Below are positions 1 to 18,937 of a stretch of 64,000 nucleotides of DNA, piece after piece. The stretch's first letter is position 1, and each line of letters starts with the position of its first letter. Both the position numbers and the translations under genes were made by a program. The notes beneath the pieces were generated by a model that saw nothing but the letters and a program-made list of their open reading frames with translations, did no database searches and was not told the DNA's origin. Origin of the DNA: Citrobacter sp. wls619 (GTDB lineage Bacteria; Pseudomonadota; Gammaproteobacteria; Enterobacterales; Enterobacteriaceae); assembly GCF_005281345.1 (NCBI RefSeq), contig NZ_SZXJ01000035.1:1-64000 (forward strand), written 5' to 3'.

Positions 1-45
1 AAACTGTCCAACATTATGGGGTCAGTTCAGAAATCCCCGGCTTTT

Positions 46-2136
46 TTACTTCTTCTTCGCGGCGGCCGCTTTTCGGCGCTTGTCCAAATCCTTGATCAGT
101 TTATTCACGCCCTCATCGGCAAACATCTGCTCCAGCGTGGCGGTAAGCTTACGTCGCCAGTTTTTGTACTGGTCGCTGGTCCCCGGAATGTTGACCGGTT
201 CCGCCATATCCAGCCAGTCTTCCGGCTGCAGGCCCAGCAGTGCACTGTTGCTGTCGGCGATATAACGCTGCATCCCGCGATTGAGGATCGGCGTCATCGA
301 CATCAGCGATGCCTTATGCCCGGCACGTTTTGGCAGACAGCCGTACTTGTGCAACGCATCCAGCAGCCCCTGCTTGGCCAGTTCCCGGTCCTGATACAAC
401 CCTCGCAGCACAACCTCATCCGGGTACAGCCCCAGCGCTTTACCCAACGTCAGATCGCCGCTGTCCCAATAGCCTTTAAGCGTAGGAAGGTCATGCGTCG
501 CCGCGACTGCCATTGATTGTTCCGGGTACGCTTTTGGCGCGCGGAAATTCTTCTCATGGTCGTTCTCAAAATAGAGCACCTTGTAGGAATAGACGCCGCT
601 ATCACGCAGCATGCTGACGATCTCTACCGGCACAGTCCCCAAATCTTCCCCAATCACCATACAGTGATGGCGTTGACTTTCCAGCGCCAGAATGGAGAGC
701 AGGTCATCAACCGGATAATGGACGTAGGCGCCGTGATCGGCTGTTTCTCCGTAGGGGATCCACCACAGGCGCAGCATCGACATCACATGATCGATGCGTA
801 ACGCGCCGCAGTTCTGCATATTGGCACGCAGCAGTTCGATAAACGGTTCGTAGGCCCGTGCCGCGATGATGTGCGGATCCATCGGCGGCAGCCCCCAGTT
901 TTGCCCAAGCGGCCCAAGAATATCCGGCGGTGCGCCAACGGAGGCTTTCAGACAATACAGTTCACGGTCACACCAGGTCTCTGACCCACCTTCGGCCACA
1001 CCAACCGCCAGATCACGATACAACCCAATCGGCATGGCAAAGCCCTGGCTGGTTTCCCAGCAATCCGCAAATTGGGTATACGCCAGCCACTGCAGCCACA
1101 GGTAGAAATCCACCTCATCACGATGCTCTGCACAGAACTGTTTGACCTCCGGCGAATCTACCGACTGGAAAGCTTCCGGCCATACCGGCCATCCCCAGCG
1201 CAACGCATCCTCTTTCACCTGATGCGCATGCAGCGCATCAAAGGCTGCCTGCCAGTACAGGCTGTCGCCTTCCTGAGTCACAAACTGGCGAAATGCCGCC
1301 ATCTGCTCATCATCACGAGCGGAGAAGCCTTTCCACGCCATGCGCAGCGCGGTCATCTTCAGTGCGGTAACGGCAGAATAATCAACCCATTCGGCATCCC
1401 GCGCACGTTGCAGGGCTTGCTGCGTTGTGGGCTTCAGCCACCAGCTTTGCGCCTCTTTGCTTAGATGAAAATCCTCCACTGCGTTGACGTCGATATAAAT
1501 GACGTTTAACCAGCGGCGCGAAGACGGACTGTACGGACTGGCGCTCTCCGGGTTCGCCGGATACAACGCATGAATCGGATTAAGACCGATAAACGCCCCA
1601 CCGCGTTTCGCCACGTCCACCAGCATGGTACGGAGATCGCCAAAGTCGCCAATCCCCCAGTTTTTCTCTGAACGCAGGGTGTAGAGCTGAACGCACGCGC
1701 CCCACAGTTTTTGCCCCTCCAGCAGCGCCTGCGGTTCATAACAGCGTTTTGGCGCCACAATGACGCGACAGTGGGTGCGCAGCTCGCCCTGCGTCAATGT
1801 TAGCGTGTGATAGCCCTCCGGCAGTTTCGCCGGAAGGTGAAAAGATTTGCCGCCGGTGGCATGCCCTTTGTGCTGTACGCCATCTTCAGTGGTCAGCAGC
1901 CAGCTAAACTCCCCGCTACCTTCAACCGCCAGCGGCATTTTCTTACCCGCGGTATACACCATGACATTGGGCACTGGCGTCACCGCCACCTGCGTGGCGG
2001 CGGTGGTGCGATGCATGGCGTCAAGCAAACGCCGCTTGGTTTCGGCGCCAATAGACTGCGGTTTACCGTGAGCGTTAATGTAATTGGGGCTGATCCCCGC
2101 CGCCAGCGCGGCATTATCCAGACGTTTGCTTTCCAT
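46..2136 (-). CDS. malQ: 4-alpha-glucanotransferase (amylomaltase)
   Basis: Cytoplasmic amylomaltase that moves glucosyl and dextrinyl groups between maltodextrins and releases glucose, so that maltose and short dextrins become substrates for MalP. The 696-residue protein matches the usual enterobacterial length (about 694). A glycoside hydrolase family 77 core is visible: the TLRSEKNWGIGDFGDL stretch near residue 155, the acidic-site segment GALRIDHVMSMLRLWW around residue 444, and IGEDLGTVP near 495. The gene starts 9 nt after the malP stop, so the two form a malPQ operon, read from the MalT-dependent promoter upstream of malP. Start, stop and order are as in E. coli. Nothing looks disrupted. 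Confidence 0.97.
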   Translation of the reverse strand: MESKRLDNAALAAGISPNYINAHGKPQSIGAETKRRLLDAMHRTTAATQVAVTPVPNVMVYTAGKKMPLAVEGSGEFSWLLTTEDGVQHKGHATGGKSFHLPAKLPEGYHTLTLTQGELRTHCRVIVAPKRCYEPQALLEGQKLWGACVQLYTLRSEKNWGIGDFGDLRTMLVDVAKRGGAFIGLNPIHALYPANPESASPYSPSSRRWLNVIYIDVNAVEDFHLSKEAQSWWLKPTTQQALQRARDAEWVDYSAVTALKMTALRMAWKGFSARDDEQMAAFRQFVTQEGDSLYWQAAFDALHAHQVKEDALRWGWPVWPEAFQSVDSPEVKQFCAEHRDEVDFYLWLQWLAYTQFADCWETSQGFAMPIGLYRDLAVGVAEGGSETWCDRELYCLKASVGAPPDILGPLGQNWGLPPMDPHIIAARAYEPFIELLRANMQNCGALRIDHVMSMLRLWWIPYGETADHGAYVHYPVDDLLSILALESQRHHCMVIGEDLGTVPVEIVSMLRDSGVYSYKVLYFENDHEKNFRAPKAYPEQSMAVAATHDLPTLKGYWDSGDLTLGKALGLYPDEVVLRGLYQDRELAKQGLLDALHKYGCLPKRAGHKASLMSMTPILNRGMQRYIADSNSALLGLQPEDWLDMAEPVNIPGTSDQYKNWRRKLTATLEQMFADEGVNKLIKDLDKRRKAAAAKKK

Positions 2137-2145
2137 CGCGATTCC

Positions 2146-4554
<2,409 letters not shown>

Positions 4555-4605
4555 TTAGGTAATAAACAACGTTATCGCTAGTTTGCCAGGCTCGTTGTTG
4601 ACCTT

Positions 4606-4722
4606 CCTCATCCTGGCAGGGATTAGGCAGGGAGGAGGAGCGGGGATGAGCGTTAAAATGTGATCGCCGCCACTTTAAGAGGGGAGTTATGGCCGATAAA
4701 TACGCAGGCTCTCCGCATCCCC
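4606..4722 (-). promoter_or_regulatory. MalT boxes of the malPQ promoter
   Basis: Four sequences close to the MalT box GGGGA(T/G)GAGG lie upstream of malP. They are CAGGATGAGG on the minus strand (4606-4615), AGGGAGGAGG on the plus strand (4629-4638), GGGGATGAGC on the plus strand (4642-4651) and GGGGATGCGG on the minus strand (4713-4722). Three match at 9 of 10 positions. Repeated boxes in mixed orientation are typical of MalT-activated promoters. Matches were found by eye. Confidence 0.7.
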
Positions 4723-5022
4723 CCGAAATGCATCGCGGTTTTCGCATTAATCAAAAGAGATTATCCAGACAATATCAAACAGGAAGATGACATTTAGAAA
4801 AAATATGTAAACGAAGAAATAGTTTCTAACCTGAAATACATATTTTGCTTGAGATATTTCACATGAAAGTTTTAAGTCGAGCACAAAATTCATCGACTTT
4901 TATTCATCGTCACAGTAACCACATAAAAAAAGAGGAATTATTCCACCCCGTAAAAATAACGCTGGATCCAGTCACCATGCCTGTTGCGACTCTTTAAAAC
5001 AATTATTGCAATAGATGTATAG
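4723..5022. other. malP-malT intergenic region, remainder
   Basis: AT-rich divergent spacer between the MalT boxes and the CRP site of malT. No open frame with a credible start and ribosome-binding site was seen. It presumably contributes to the promoters of both divergent genes. Confidence 0.5.
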
Positions 5023-5044
5023 ATTTGTGACATAGTGCAAAATC
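5023..5044 (+). promoter_or_regulatory. CRP site upstream of malT
   Basis: TGTGACATAGTGCAAA (core 5026-5041) fits the CRP pattern TGTGA-N6-TCACA with a strong left and a weaker right half. It lies about 120-140 nt before the malT start. In E. coli malT is activated by cAMP-CRP from a near-identical site, so catabolite control of the maltose regulon is inferred to be conserved. Confidence 0.75.
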
Positions 5045-5163
5045 AGACACACAAAAAGTCCGCTTAGCTTGCAATAAATCCCGTTCTGGCCGACCTTATA
5101 TCTATTAATTACGAAGCGCAAAAAAAATCGTTTTCCCCCATTTTCACACAGTGAAGTGACTAA

Positions 5164-7872
<2,709 letters not shown>

Positions 7873-7877
7873 TTAAC

Positions 7878-7902
7878 GCCTGATACGCTACGCGTATCAG
7901 GC
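7878..7902. repeat. REP-like hairpin between malT and glpR
   Basis: A 10-bp perfect inverted repeat (GCCTGATACG / CGTATCAGGC) with a 5-nt loop fills the gap between the convergent malT and glpR stops. It resembles the enterobacterial REP arm and probably stabilises or ends both transcripts. Confidence 0.7.
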
Positions 7903-7913
7903 CAGGAATTCGC

Positions 7914-8672
7914 TTAGCACAGCTCTAACTGGATATGATGGTCAGCAATGACCTGCATCACGCCAGCTGGCGGCAGCGTGTCGGTATATACCGCATCCAC
8001 CATGCTGATACTGCCCATGTTCACCATCGCATTACGACCAAACTTCGAATGATCCACCACCAGCATCACATGACGTGAATTCTCAATAATGGCGCGTTTG
8101 GTGCGAACTTCGTGATAATCAAATTCCAGCAGCGAACCATCGCTGTCGATACCGCTTATCCCTAAGATGCCAAAGTCCAGACGGAACTGTGAAATAAAGT
8201 CGAGGGTCGCTTCGCCCATAATCCCACCATCGCGGCTTCGCAGTTCGCCACCGGCCAGAATAATGCGGAAGTCCTCTTTGGCCATCAGCGTATTAGCCAC
8301 ATTGAGGTTGTTGGTCACAATGCGCAGGTTGCTGTGATTAAGCAGCGCGTGAGCGACCGCTTCCGGCGTGGTGCCAATGTCGATAAACAGCGTGGAGCCG
8401 TTCGGGATCTGCGTGGCAACTTTACGGGCAATACGCTCTTTTTCCGCCGTCTGTGTCGCCTTACGGTCATGCCACGGGGTATTCACAGAGCTGGACGGCA
8501 ACGCTGCGCCGCCGTGATGGCGCAGAATCATGTTCTGATCGGCCAGATCGTTGAGATCCCGGCGAATCGTTTGTGGGCTGACGGAGAAATGCTCCACCAG
8601 CTCTTCGGTGCTGACATATCCCTGTTTTTTTACCAGCTCGATGATCGCGTCATGTCGTTGTGTTTGCTTCAT
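7914..8672 (-). CDS. glpR: Glycerol-3-phosphate regulon repressor
   Basis: DeoR-family repressor that keeps glp genes off until glycerol-3-phosphate binds. The 252-residue protein has an N-terminal winged helix-turn-helix (STEELVEHFSVSPQTIRRDL, about 21-40), followed by the DeoR-type sensor domain with DIGTTPEAVAHAL near 97-109. It looks intact, in contrast to the defective glpR of K-12 MG1655. It is followed after 15 nt by nothing of its own strand; glpG lies upstream (8688-9518), so glpEGR run in one direction opposite to glpD. Two GlpR-type operators lie in front of glpD in this window, a direct target. Confidence 0.96.
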   Translation of the reverse strand: MKQTQRHDAIIELVKKQGYVSTEELVEHFSVSPQTIRRDLNDLADQNMILRHHGGAALPSSSVNTPWHDRKATQTAEKERIARKVATQIPNGSTLFIDIGTTPEAVAHALLNHSNLRIVTNNLNVANTLMAKEDFRIILAGGELRSRDGGIMGEATLDFISQFRLDFGILGISGIDSDGSLLEFDYHEVRTKRAIIENSRHVMLVVDHSKFGRNAMVNMGSISMVDAVYTDTLPPAGVMQVIADHHIQLELC

Positions 8673-8687
8673 TATTGTTCCCTGAAA

Positions 8688-9530
<843 letters not shown>

Positions 9531-9589
9531 TTATTCCACACAAAAGAGGACAGTATATAGACCCTGCCTGTTTCAGGCTGCATCTTTGT

Positions 9590-9619
9590 TATACCCGCCA
9601 TACTTCAATGAAGGGTATA
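9590..9619. repeat. Probable ERIC remnant (internally deleted)
   Basis: TATACCCGCCATACTTCAA followed at once by TGAAGGGTATA. The left part matches one terminus of the ERIC/IRU repeat and the right end mirrors it, so this looks like an ERIC whose centre has been lost. It sits between the glpE stop and the glpG start on the same transcript. Recognition is from memory of the ERIC consensus. Confidence 0.55.
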
Positions 9620-9621
9620 GC

Positions 9622-9948
9622 TTACGAACCAAACGTCACTTCTGCCGGAAAATGTCGATGCCAGGCGTCAAAGCCGCCGTCGACGCTGTAAACCGCATCA
9701 TAACCTTGCTGAAGCAGATACTGCGCCGCACCTTTACTGCTGTTGCCGTGGTAGCACATCACCATCACGGCGGTATCGAAATCATGGTCACGCATAAACG
9801 TCCCCAACGTATCGTTCGTCAGATGAAACGCCTGGGGCGCGTGACCCATCGCATAACTTTGCGGATCGCGAATATCCACCAGCACCGCCATTCCGTGCAG
9901 TAGTTTCTGATGGGCTTCTTCGACATTGATACATTCAAACTGATCCAT
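9622..9948 (-). CDS. glpE: Thiosulfate sulfurtransferase (single-domain rhodanese)
   Basis: Cytoplasmic rhodanese that moves sulfane sulfur from thiosulfate to cyanide or thiol acceptors. It is 108 residues long, as in E. coli, and consists of one rhodanese fold. The active-site loop MCYHGNSS carries the catalytic cysteine at position 65, and [11 protein letters not shown] (about 22-32) is the usual N-terminal rhodanese motif. It is first in the glpE-glpG-glpR series, divergent from glpD over about 200 bp. The glp name reflects location; the family chemistry is general sulfur transfer. Confidence 0.96.
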   Translation of the reverse strand: MDQFECINVEEAHQKLLHGMAVLVDIRDPQSYAMGHAPQAFHLTNDTLGTFMRDHDFDTAVMVMCYHGNSSKGAAQYLLQQGYDAVYSVDGGFDAWHRHFPAEVTFGS

Positions 9949-10072
9949 GGTGTTCTCTTTTCAAGTTCTACTTATGTTCTGGCAGGTAACCAATATTACC
10001 CTCCAGTGTACGTTGCCTGAGCAGGTAAACGCCATAATGTTATATGTATCACTGTAAATTGTTTATCCGATG

Positions 10073-10138
10073 TTACCAATGGCGCGATTCTTTGCTATTA
10101 TGCTCGATAACGAACATTAATGAGCTATAACGAAAGTG
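10073..10138 (+). promoter_or_regulatory. glpD promoter with two GlpR operators
   Basis: A sigma-70 promoter can be drawn as TTACCA (10073-10078), 17 bp, TATTAT (10096-10101). The GlpR-like palindrome ATGCTCGATAACGAACAT (10100-10117) overlaps the -10 and the start site. A second, weaker copy (AATGAGCTATAACGAAAG) follows at about 10119-10136. A possible CRP site lies upstream near 10040-10060 but is weak. Repression by GlpR is inferred from these sites and family knowledge. Confidence 0.75.
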
Positions 10139-10150
10139 CGAGAGGCCAGC

Positions 10151-11659
10151 ATGGAAACCAAAGATCTGATTGTGATAGGTGGAGGCATCAACGGTGCCGG
10201 TATCGCGGCAGATGCCGCTGGACGCGGTTTATCCGTGCTGATGCTGGAAGCGCAGGATTTAGCCTGTGCGACCTCTTCCGCCAGTTCCAAACTCATCCAC
10301 GGTGGCCTGCGCTACCTGGAACACTACGAATTCCGTCTGGTTAGCGAAGCGCTGGCCGAACGTGAAGTGCTGTTGAAAATGGCACCGCATATCGCTTTCC
10401 CAATGCGCTTTCGCCTGCCTCATCGCCCGCACCTGCGTCCGGCATGGATGATCCGTATTGGTCTGTTTATGTACGATCATCTGGGCAAACGCACCAGTTT
10501 GCCGGGTTCGACCGGTTTGCGTTTTGGCGCGGATTCTGTAATGAAACCCGAGATTGTGCGCGGTTTCGAATATTCTGACTGCTGGGTAGACGATGCACGT
10601 CTGGTTTTGGCAAACGCCCAAATGGTCGTACGCAAAGGCGGAGAAGTATTAACCCGTACCCGCGCCACCTCCGCTCGTCGCGAAAACGGTCTGTGGGTTG
10701 TTGAAGCTGAAGATATCGATACCGGCAAAAAACACACCTGGCAGGCGCGTGGCCTGGTCAACGCCACCGGTCCGTGGGTGAAAGAGTTCTTCGACGACGG
10801 TATGCACCTGCCATCGCCGTACGGTATTCGCCTGATCAAAGGCAGCCACATCGTAGTGCCGCGCGTACATACCCAGAAGCAAGCTTATATTCTGCAAAAC
10901 GAAGATAAACGCATTGTGTTTGTTATCCCATGGATGGACGAATTCTCGATCATCGGGACGACAGACGTTGAATACAAAGGCGATCCGAAAGCGGTGAAAA
11001 TTGATGAAAGCGAAATCAATTACCTGCTGAAAGTCTACAACGCGCACTTTAAGAAACAGCTGGGCCGTGATGACATCGTCTGGACCTATTCAGGCGTGCG
11101 TCCGCTGTGCGATGACGAGTCCGACTCGCCGCAGGCTATCACCCGTGATTACACGCTGGATATCCACGACGAAAATGGCAAAGCGCCGCTGCTGTCGGTC
11201 TTTGGCGGTAAGCTGACGACCTACCGTAAGCTGGCTGAACACGCGATGGAAAAACTGTCGTCTTACTATCAGGGCATTGGGCCAGCATGGACCAAAGAGT
11301 GCATCCTGCCAGGCGGCGATATTGGTGGCGACCGTGAGGATTACGCGGCAAAACTGCGCCGTCGCTATCCGTTCCTGACCGAGTCACTGGCGCGCCATTA
11401 TTCACGTACCTATGGCAGCAACACGGAATGGATCATCGGCGAAGCGACTTCGGTTGCCGAGTTGGGCGAAGATTTTGGCCATGAATTCTATGAAGCCGAG
11501 CTGAAATACCTGGTCGAGCACGAGTGGGTTCGCCGTGCAGAAGATGCACTGTGGCGTCGTACGAAAGAAGGGATGTGGCTGAATGCCGAACAGCAGTCGC
11601 GTATGACCCAGTGGCTGACAGAGTACGTTGAGAAACACCAGCTGTCTCTGGCCTCCTGA
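10151..11659 (+). CDS. glpD: Aerobic glycerol-3-phosphate dehydrogenase
   Basis: Membrane-associated flavoenzyme that oxidises glycerol-3-phosphate to dihydroxyacetone phosphate and passes electrons to ubiquinone. The chosen start gives METKDLIVIGGGINGAGIA, 502 residues against 501 in E. coli; an in-frame start five codons upstream is possible but lacks the conserved N-terminus. The FAD-binding GGGINGAGIAADAAGRG lies at about residues 10-26. The substrate-region stretches SSKLIHGGLRYLEHYEF (about 44-60) and FGGKLTTYRKLAEHAM (about 352-367) are those of the GlpA/GlpD family. It is monocistronic, with GlpR operators in front and a BIME behind, facing glgP. Confidence 0.97.
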   Translation: METKDLIVIGGGINGAGIAADAAGRGLSVLMLEAQDLACATSSASSKLIHGGLRYLEHYEFRLVSEALAEREVLLKMAPHIAFPMRFRLPHRPHLRPAWMIRIGLFMYDHLGKRTSLPGSTGLRFGADSVMKPEIVRGFEYSDCWVDDARLVLANAQMVVRKGGEVLTRTRATSARRENGLWVVEAEDIDTGKKHTWQARGLVNATGPWVKEFFDDGMHLPSPYGIRLIKGSHIVVPRVHTQKQAYILQNEDKRIVFVIPWMDEFSIIGTTDVEYKGDPKAVKIDESEINYLLKVYNAHFKKQLGRDDIVWTYSGVRPLCDDESDSPQAITRDYTLDIHDENGKAPLLSVFGGKLTTYRKLAEHAMEKLSSYYQGIGPAWTKECILPGGDIGGDREDYAAKLRRRYPFLTESLARHYSRTYGSNTEWIIGEATSVAELGEDFGHEFYEAELKYLVEHEWVRRAEDALWRRTKEGMWLNAEQQSRMTQWLTEYVEKHQLSLAS

Positions 11660-11664
11660 TAAAA

Positions 11665-11744
11665 ATGCCGGATGGCGGCTAACAACTTCTCCGGCCTACG
11701 AGAGTAGATAAACGTAGGCCGGGCAAGCGAAGCGCCCCCGGCAT
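11665..11744. repeat. BIME (paired REP) between glpD and glgP
   Basis: Two facing REP units: ATGCCGGATGGCGGC with CCGGCCTACG, then CGTAGGCCGGGCAAGCG with GCCCCCGGCAT. The element sits between the convergent glpD and glgP stops and likely protects or terminates both messages. Confidence 0.85.
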
Positions 11745-11750
11745 CGAGTG

Positions 11751-15650
<3,900 letters not shown>

Positions 15651-15651
<1 letters not shown>

Positions 15652-16946
15652 TATCGCTCCTGTTTGATTTGCAGTTTGCGTAGCATTTCACGCGTGACCA
15701 GCACAATGCCTTCCTCTGAGCGGTAGAAGCGACGCGCATCTTCTTCCGCATTTTCGCCAATCACCATGCCCTCAGGAATGATGCAGGCGCGATCGATAAT
15801 GCAACGACGTAAGCGGCACGAACGTCCAACCCAGACTTCAGGTAACAACACTGCCGAATCAATGTTACAGAAAGAATTCACCCGCACTCGCGGGAACAGT
15901 ACGGACTGCACCACCACTGAACCAGAAATAATACAGCCGCCGGAAACCAGCGAGTTCAGCGTCATACCGTGGCTACCGGAACGGTCCTGCACGAATTTCG
16001 CCGGCGGCAGTGATTCCATATGCGTACGGATTGGCCAGTCCTGGTCGTACATGTCCAGTTCAGGCGTCACCGAAGCCAGATCGAGGTTCGCCTTCCAATA
16101 GGCTTCCAGCGTTCCCACGTCACGCCAGTACGGCTCGGATTCCGGGTCAGACTGCACGCAGGACAACGGGAAGGGATGTGCATACGCCATGCCAGCTTCG
16201 GTGATTTTCGGGATAATGTCTTTACCGAAATCGTGACTGGAGTTTTCATCAAGATCATCTTCCGCCAGCAATTCATACAGGTAATCGGCGTTGAAAACGT
16301 AGATCCCCATACTGGCAAGAGATTTGGTCGGGTCGCCTGGCATGGCTGGCGGGTTGGCGGGTTTTTCAACGAACTCGATAATTTTATCGGTATCGTCCAC
16401 GTCCATCACGCCAAACGCGCTGGCTTCTTCAATCGGCACTGGCATACAGGCGACGGTGCAACGTGCGCCTTTCTCAACGTGGTCGATCAGCATGCGCGAG
16501 TAGTCTTGCTTATAAATATGATCGCCTGCGAGGATCACCACATATTCCGCTTTGTAGCGTCGAATGATGTCCAGGTTTTGGGTCACCGCATCCGCCGTAC
16601 CGCGATACCAGTTTTCACCCTGCATCCTTTGCTGGGCAGGCAGCAGATCGACAAACTCGTTCATCTCTTCGCTAAAGAATGACCAGCCGCGCTGAATATG
16701 CTGCACCAGGGTATGTGACTGGTACTGCGTGATCACGCCAATACGACGGATCCCGGAGTTAATGCAGTTGGATAAGGCAAAATCAATAATGCGGAATTTA
16801 CCGCCAAAGTGCACGGCAGGTTTAGCACGTTTGTTGGTTAAATCTTTCAGGCGGGTACCGCGGCCACCGGCCAGGATCAGGGCAACAGATTTTAATGGCA
16901 GCTGGCGCGCCAACATTACACGATCGTTTTTCTCTAAACTCACCAT
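15651..16946 (-). CDS. glgC: Glucose-1-phosphate adenylyltransferase (ADP-glucose pyrophosphorylase)
   Basis: Makes ADP-glucose and pyrophosphate from ATP and glucose-1-phosphate, the committed and allosterically controlled step of glycogen synthesis. With the start at [12 protein letters not shown] it has 431 residues, the E. coli length. A longer in-frame reading adds 38 residues that overlap glgX and have no homology I recognise. The nucleotidyl-transfer motif [15 protein letters not shown] lies near residues 23-37 with nearby activator-site basic residues ([18 protein letters not shown]). The C-terminal part has the left-handed beta-helix hexapeptide pattern. It lies 14 nt after glgX. Confidence 0.96.
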
Positions 16947-16960
16947 GACTAACTCCTTTT

Positions 16961-18937
16961 TTATCTTCTCTGGAACACACACAGTCCGTGCGCAGGTCCC
17001 TGCCAGACAGCCGTAAGCACCGGATTGTCCTCTCCGGCAAATGGGGGAATGGCATGCCATTCCCCTTCAGGTAAAACGATATCTGTCACCTCAAGCGTGG
17101 CGTTTATTGCAATCAGGAAACGGTCCGAAAGCAGGATTTGCATCTGTTTCGGGCCGTTTTGCCACTCATCCGCACTTAAGGGTTGTGCGTACTTATTCAG
17201 CCAGCGGACATTGCCGTCGTCTTCTTCCCACCAGCAATCTCCGGTGAGGGCCGGGATTTGCTGGCGGAGATGAATCAGGGCTGCGGTAAATGTCGTTAGC
17301 CCATTGTTTGCCTGCTGCCAGTCCAGCCAGGTTAACGCGTTATCCTGGCAGTAAGCGTTATTGTTACCGTGCTGGCTATGACCATGCTCATCGCCTGCCA
17401 GCAACATCGGCGTCCCCTGGGAGAGCAACAGCGTGGTTAACAGCGCGTGAATGCTGTCGCGCCGCCGTTCAATCAGGTCCAGCGAGCCGCCTAATCCTTC
17501 TTTACCATGATTGTCGCTGTAGTTATTGCTAGTGCCGTCCCGATTTTCCTCACCATTCGCTTCATTGTGCTTATTTGTGAAGCACACACAGTCGCGCAGC
17601 GTAAAACCGTCATGCGCGGTCACCAGATTGACGGTAGCGCTGGGTTTGCGGCCATTACGTTTAAACACATCGCTGGATGCGGCGAAACGTCCGGCAAACT
17701 CGCCCAAAGACAGATTACGCTGGAGCCAGAAGCGTCGGGTCGCATCGCGGAAATGGTCATTCCACTCGGCAAACGGCGGGGGGAAATTCCCCACCTGGTA
17801 CCCGCCTTCACCAATATCCCACGGTTCCGCAATCAGCTTAACGCGTGAGAGCAGCGGACAGTTTTGGATCGCGGTAAACAGGGGGGCATCCTGACGAAAC
17901 GCAGGCGTACGCCCCATGACGACAGCTAAATCAAAACGAAAACCATCGACGTGGCAGGTTTCAACCCAGTAACGCAGGCATTCACAGGCATACTCCACGA
18001 CACCAGGATGGCTCAGATTGAGGGTGTTCCCACAACCGGTCCAGTTGTAGTAATCACCATCGTCCCTGATCCAATAATAGCTACGGTTATCAATTCCGCG
18101 CAGCGAGAAGACCGGTCCCTCAAGATCCAGTTCGGCGCTGTGGTTCAACACAATATCGAGAATGACCTCAATACCTGCTTTATGTAGCGCTTTTACCGCA
18201 TCACGAAACTCATCCAGCGCGCTCTCTGGCGAGCATGCATAAGCCGGATGCAATGCAAACATCGCCACCGGGTTGTACCCCCAGTAGTTCGACAACCCCA
18301 ACCGCTGAAGGCGCGGTTCGTTGGCGAAATGCGCGACGGGCAACAGCTCCAGCGCGGTAATGCCAAGACGCTTGAAATAGTCGAGCATCACCGGATGACC
18401 GAGCGCTTTGTAGGTACCGCGCATCTCTTCGGGGATATCAGGATGCAGATATGTCAGCCCTTTGACATGCGCTTCGTAAATCACGGTATTGCCCCACGGC
18501 GTACGTGGCGGGGTATCGTCTTCCCAGTCATACCGATCTGACACCACCACGCTTTTCAGGGCGATGGCGGCATTATCGTGATGATCCGGTTCATCAATCC
18601 CGCCATGCAGCAGAGGGTTATCTTTTAATTCACCTTCAACCCGACGCGCGCAAGGGTCGAGAAGCAGCTTCGCCGGATTGAAGCGGTGACCCTGCCCGGG
18701 CTGCCACGGTCCATGCACGCGATAACCGTAGCGCAGACCTGGTCTGGCATCGGCCAAATAGCCGTGCCAGATATCCCCGCTACGCCCCGGCAGGTCATAG
18801 CGGTGTTCGCAGCCTTGCTCATCGAATACGCATAACTCAACGCGTTCGGCATGGGCCGAGAAAAGGGTGAAATTGACGCCATGGCCGTCATACGTTGCAC
18901 CATGGGGTGTGGCGTTGCCGGTTGCCAGTTGCGTCAT
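16961..18937 (-). CDS. glgX: Glycogen debranching enzyme
   Basis: GH13 isoamylase-type enzyme that hydrolyses alpha-1,6 branches of limit dextrin left by GlgP. Starting at [13 protein letters not shown] it has 658 residues (657 in E. coli). An N-terminal CBM48 domain is followed by the GH13 barrel: DIVLNHSAE, the nucleophile region [11 protein letters not shown] (about 330-340), the acid region [13 protein letters not shown] (about 368) and [10 protein letters not shown] (about 440). The start codon overlaps the glgB stop as TAATG (18935-18939). A start seven codons upstream is open but would overlap glgB further. Confidence 0.96.
   Translation of the reverse strand: MTQLATGNATPHGATYDGHGVNFTLFSAHAERVELCVFDEQGCEHRYDLPGRSGDIWHGYLADARPGLRYGYRVHGPWQPGQGHRFNPAKLLLDPCARRVEGELKDNPLLHGGIDEPDHHDNAAIALKSVVVSDRYDWEDDTPPRTPWGNTVIYEAHVKGLTYLHPDIPEEMRGTYKALGHPVMLDYFKRLGITALELLPVAHFANEPRLQRLGLSNYWGYNPVAMFALHPAYACSPESALDEFRDAVKALHKAGIEVILDIVLNHSAELDLEGPVFSLRGIDNRSYYWIRDDGDYYNWTGCGNTLNLSHPGVVEYACECLRYWVETCHVDGFRFDLAVVMGRTPAFRQDAPLFTAIQNCPLLSRVKLIAEPWDIGEGGYQVGNFPPPFAEWNDHFRDATRRFWLQRNLSLGEFAGRFAASSDVFKRNGRKPSATVNLVTAHDGFTLRDCVCFTNKHNEANGEENRDGTSNNYSDNHGKEGLGGSLDLIERRRDSIHALLTTLLLSQGTPMLLAGDEHGHSQHGNNNAYCQDNALTWLDWQQANNGLTTFTAALIHLRQQIPALTGDCWWEEDDGNVRWLNKYAQPLSADEWQNGPKQMQILLSDRFLIAINATLEVTDIVLPEGEWHAIPPFAGEDNPVLTAVWQGPAHGLCVFQRR

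Noticed and set aside
10136-10150. Start of glpD five codons upstream
   Set aside because: METKDL at 10151 matches the known N-terminus; the earlier codon overlaps the second GlpR operator.
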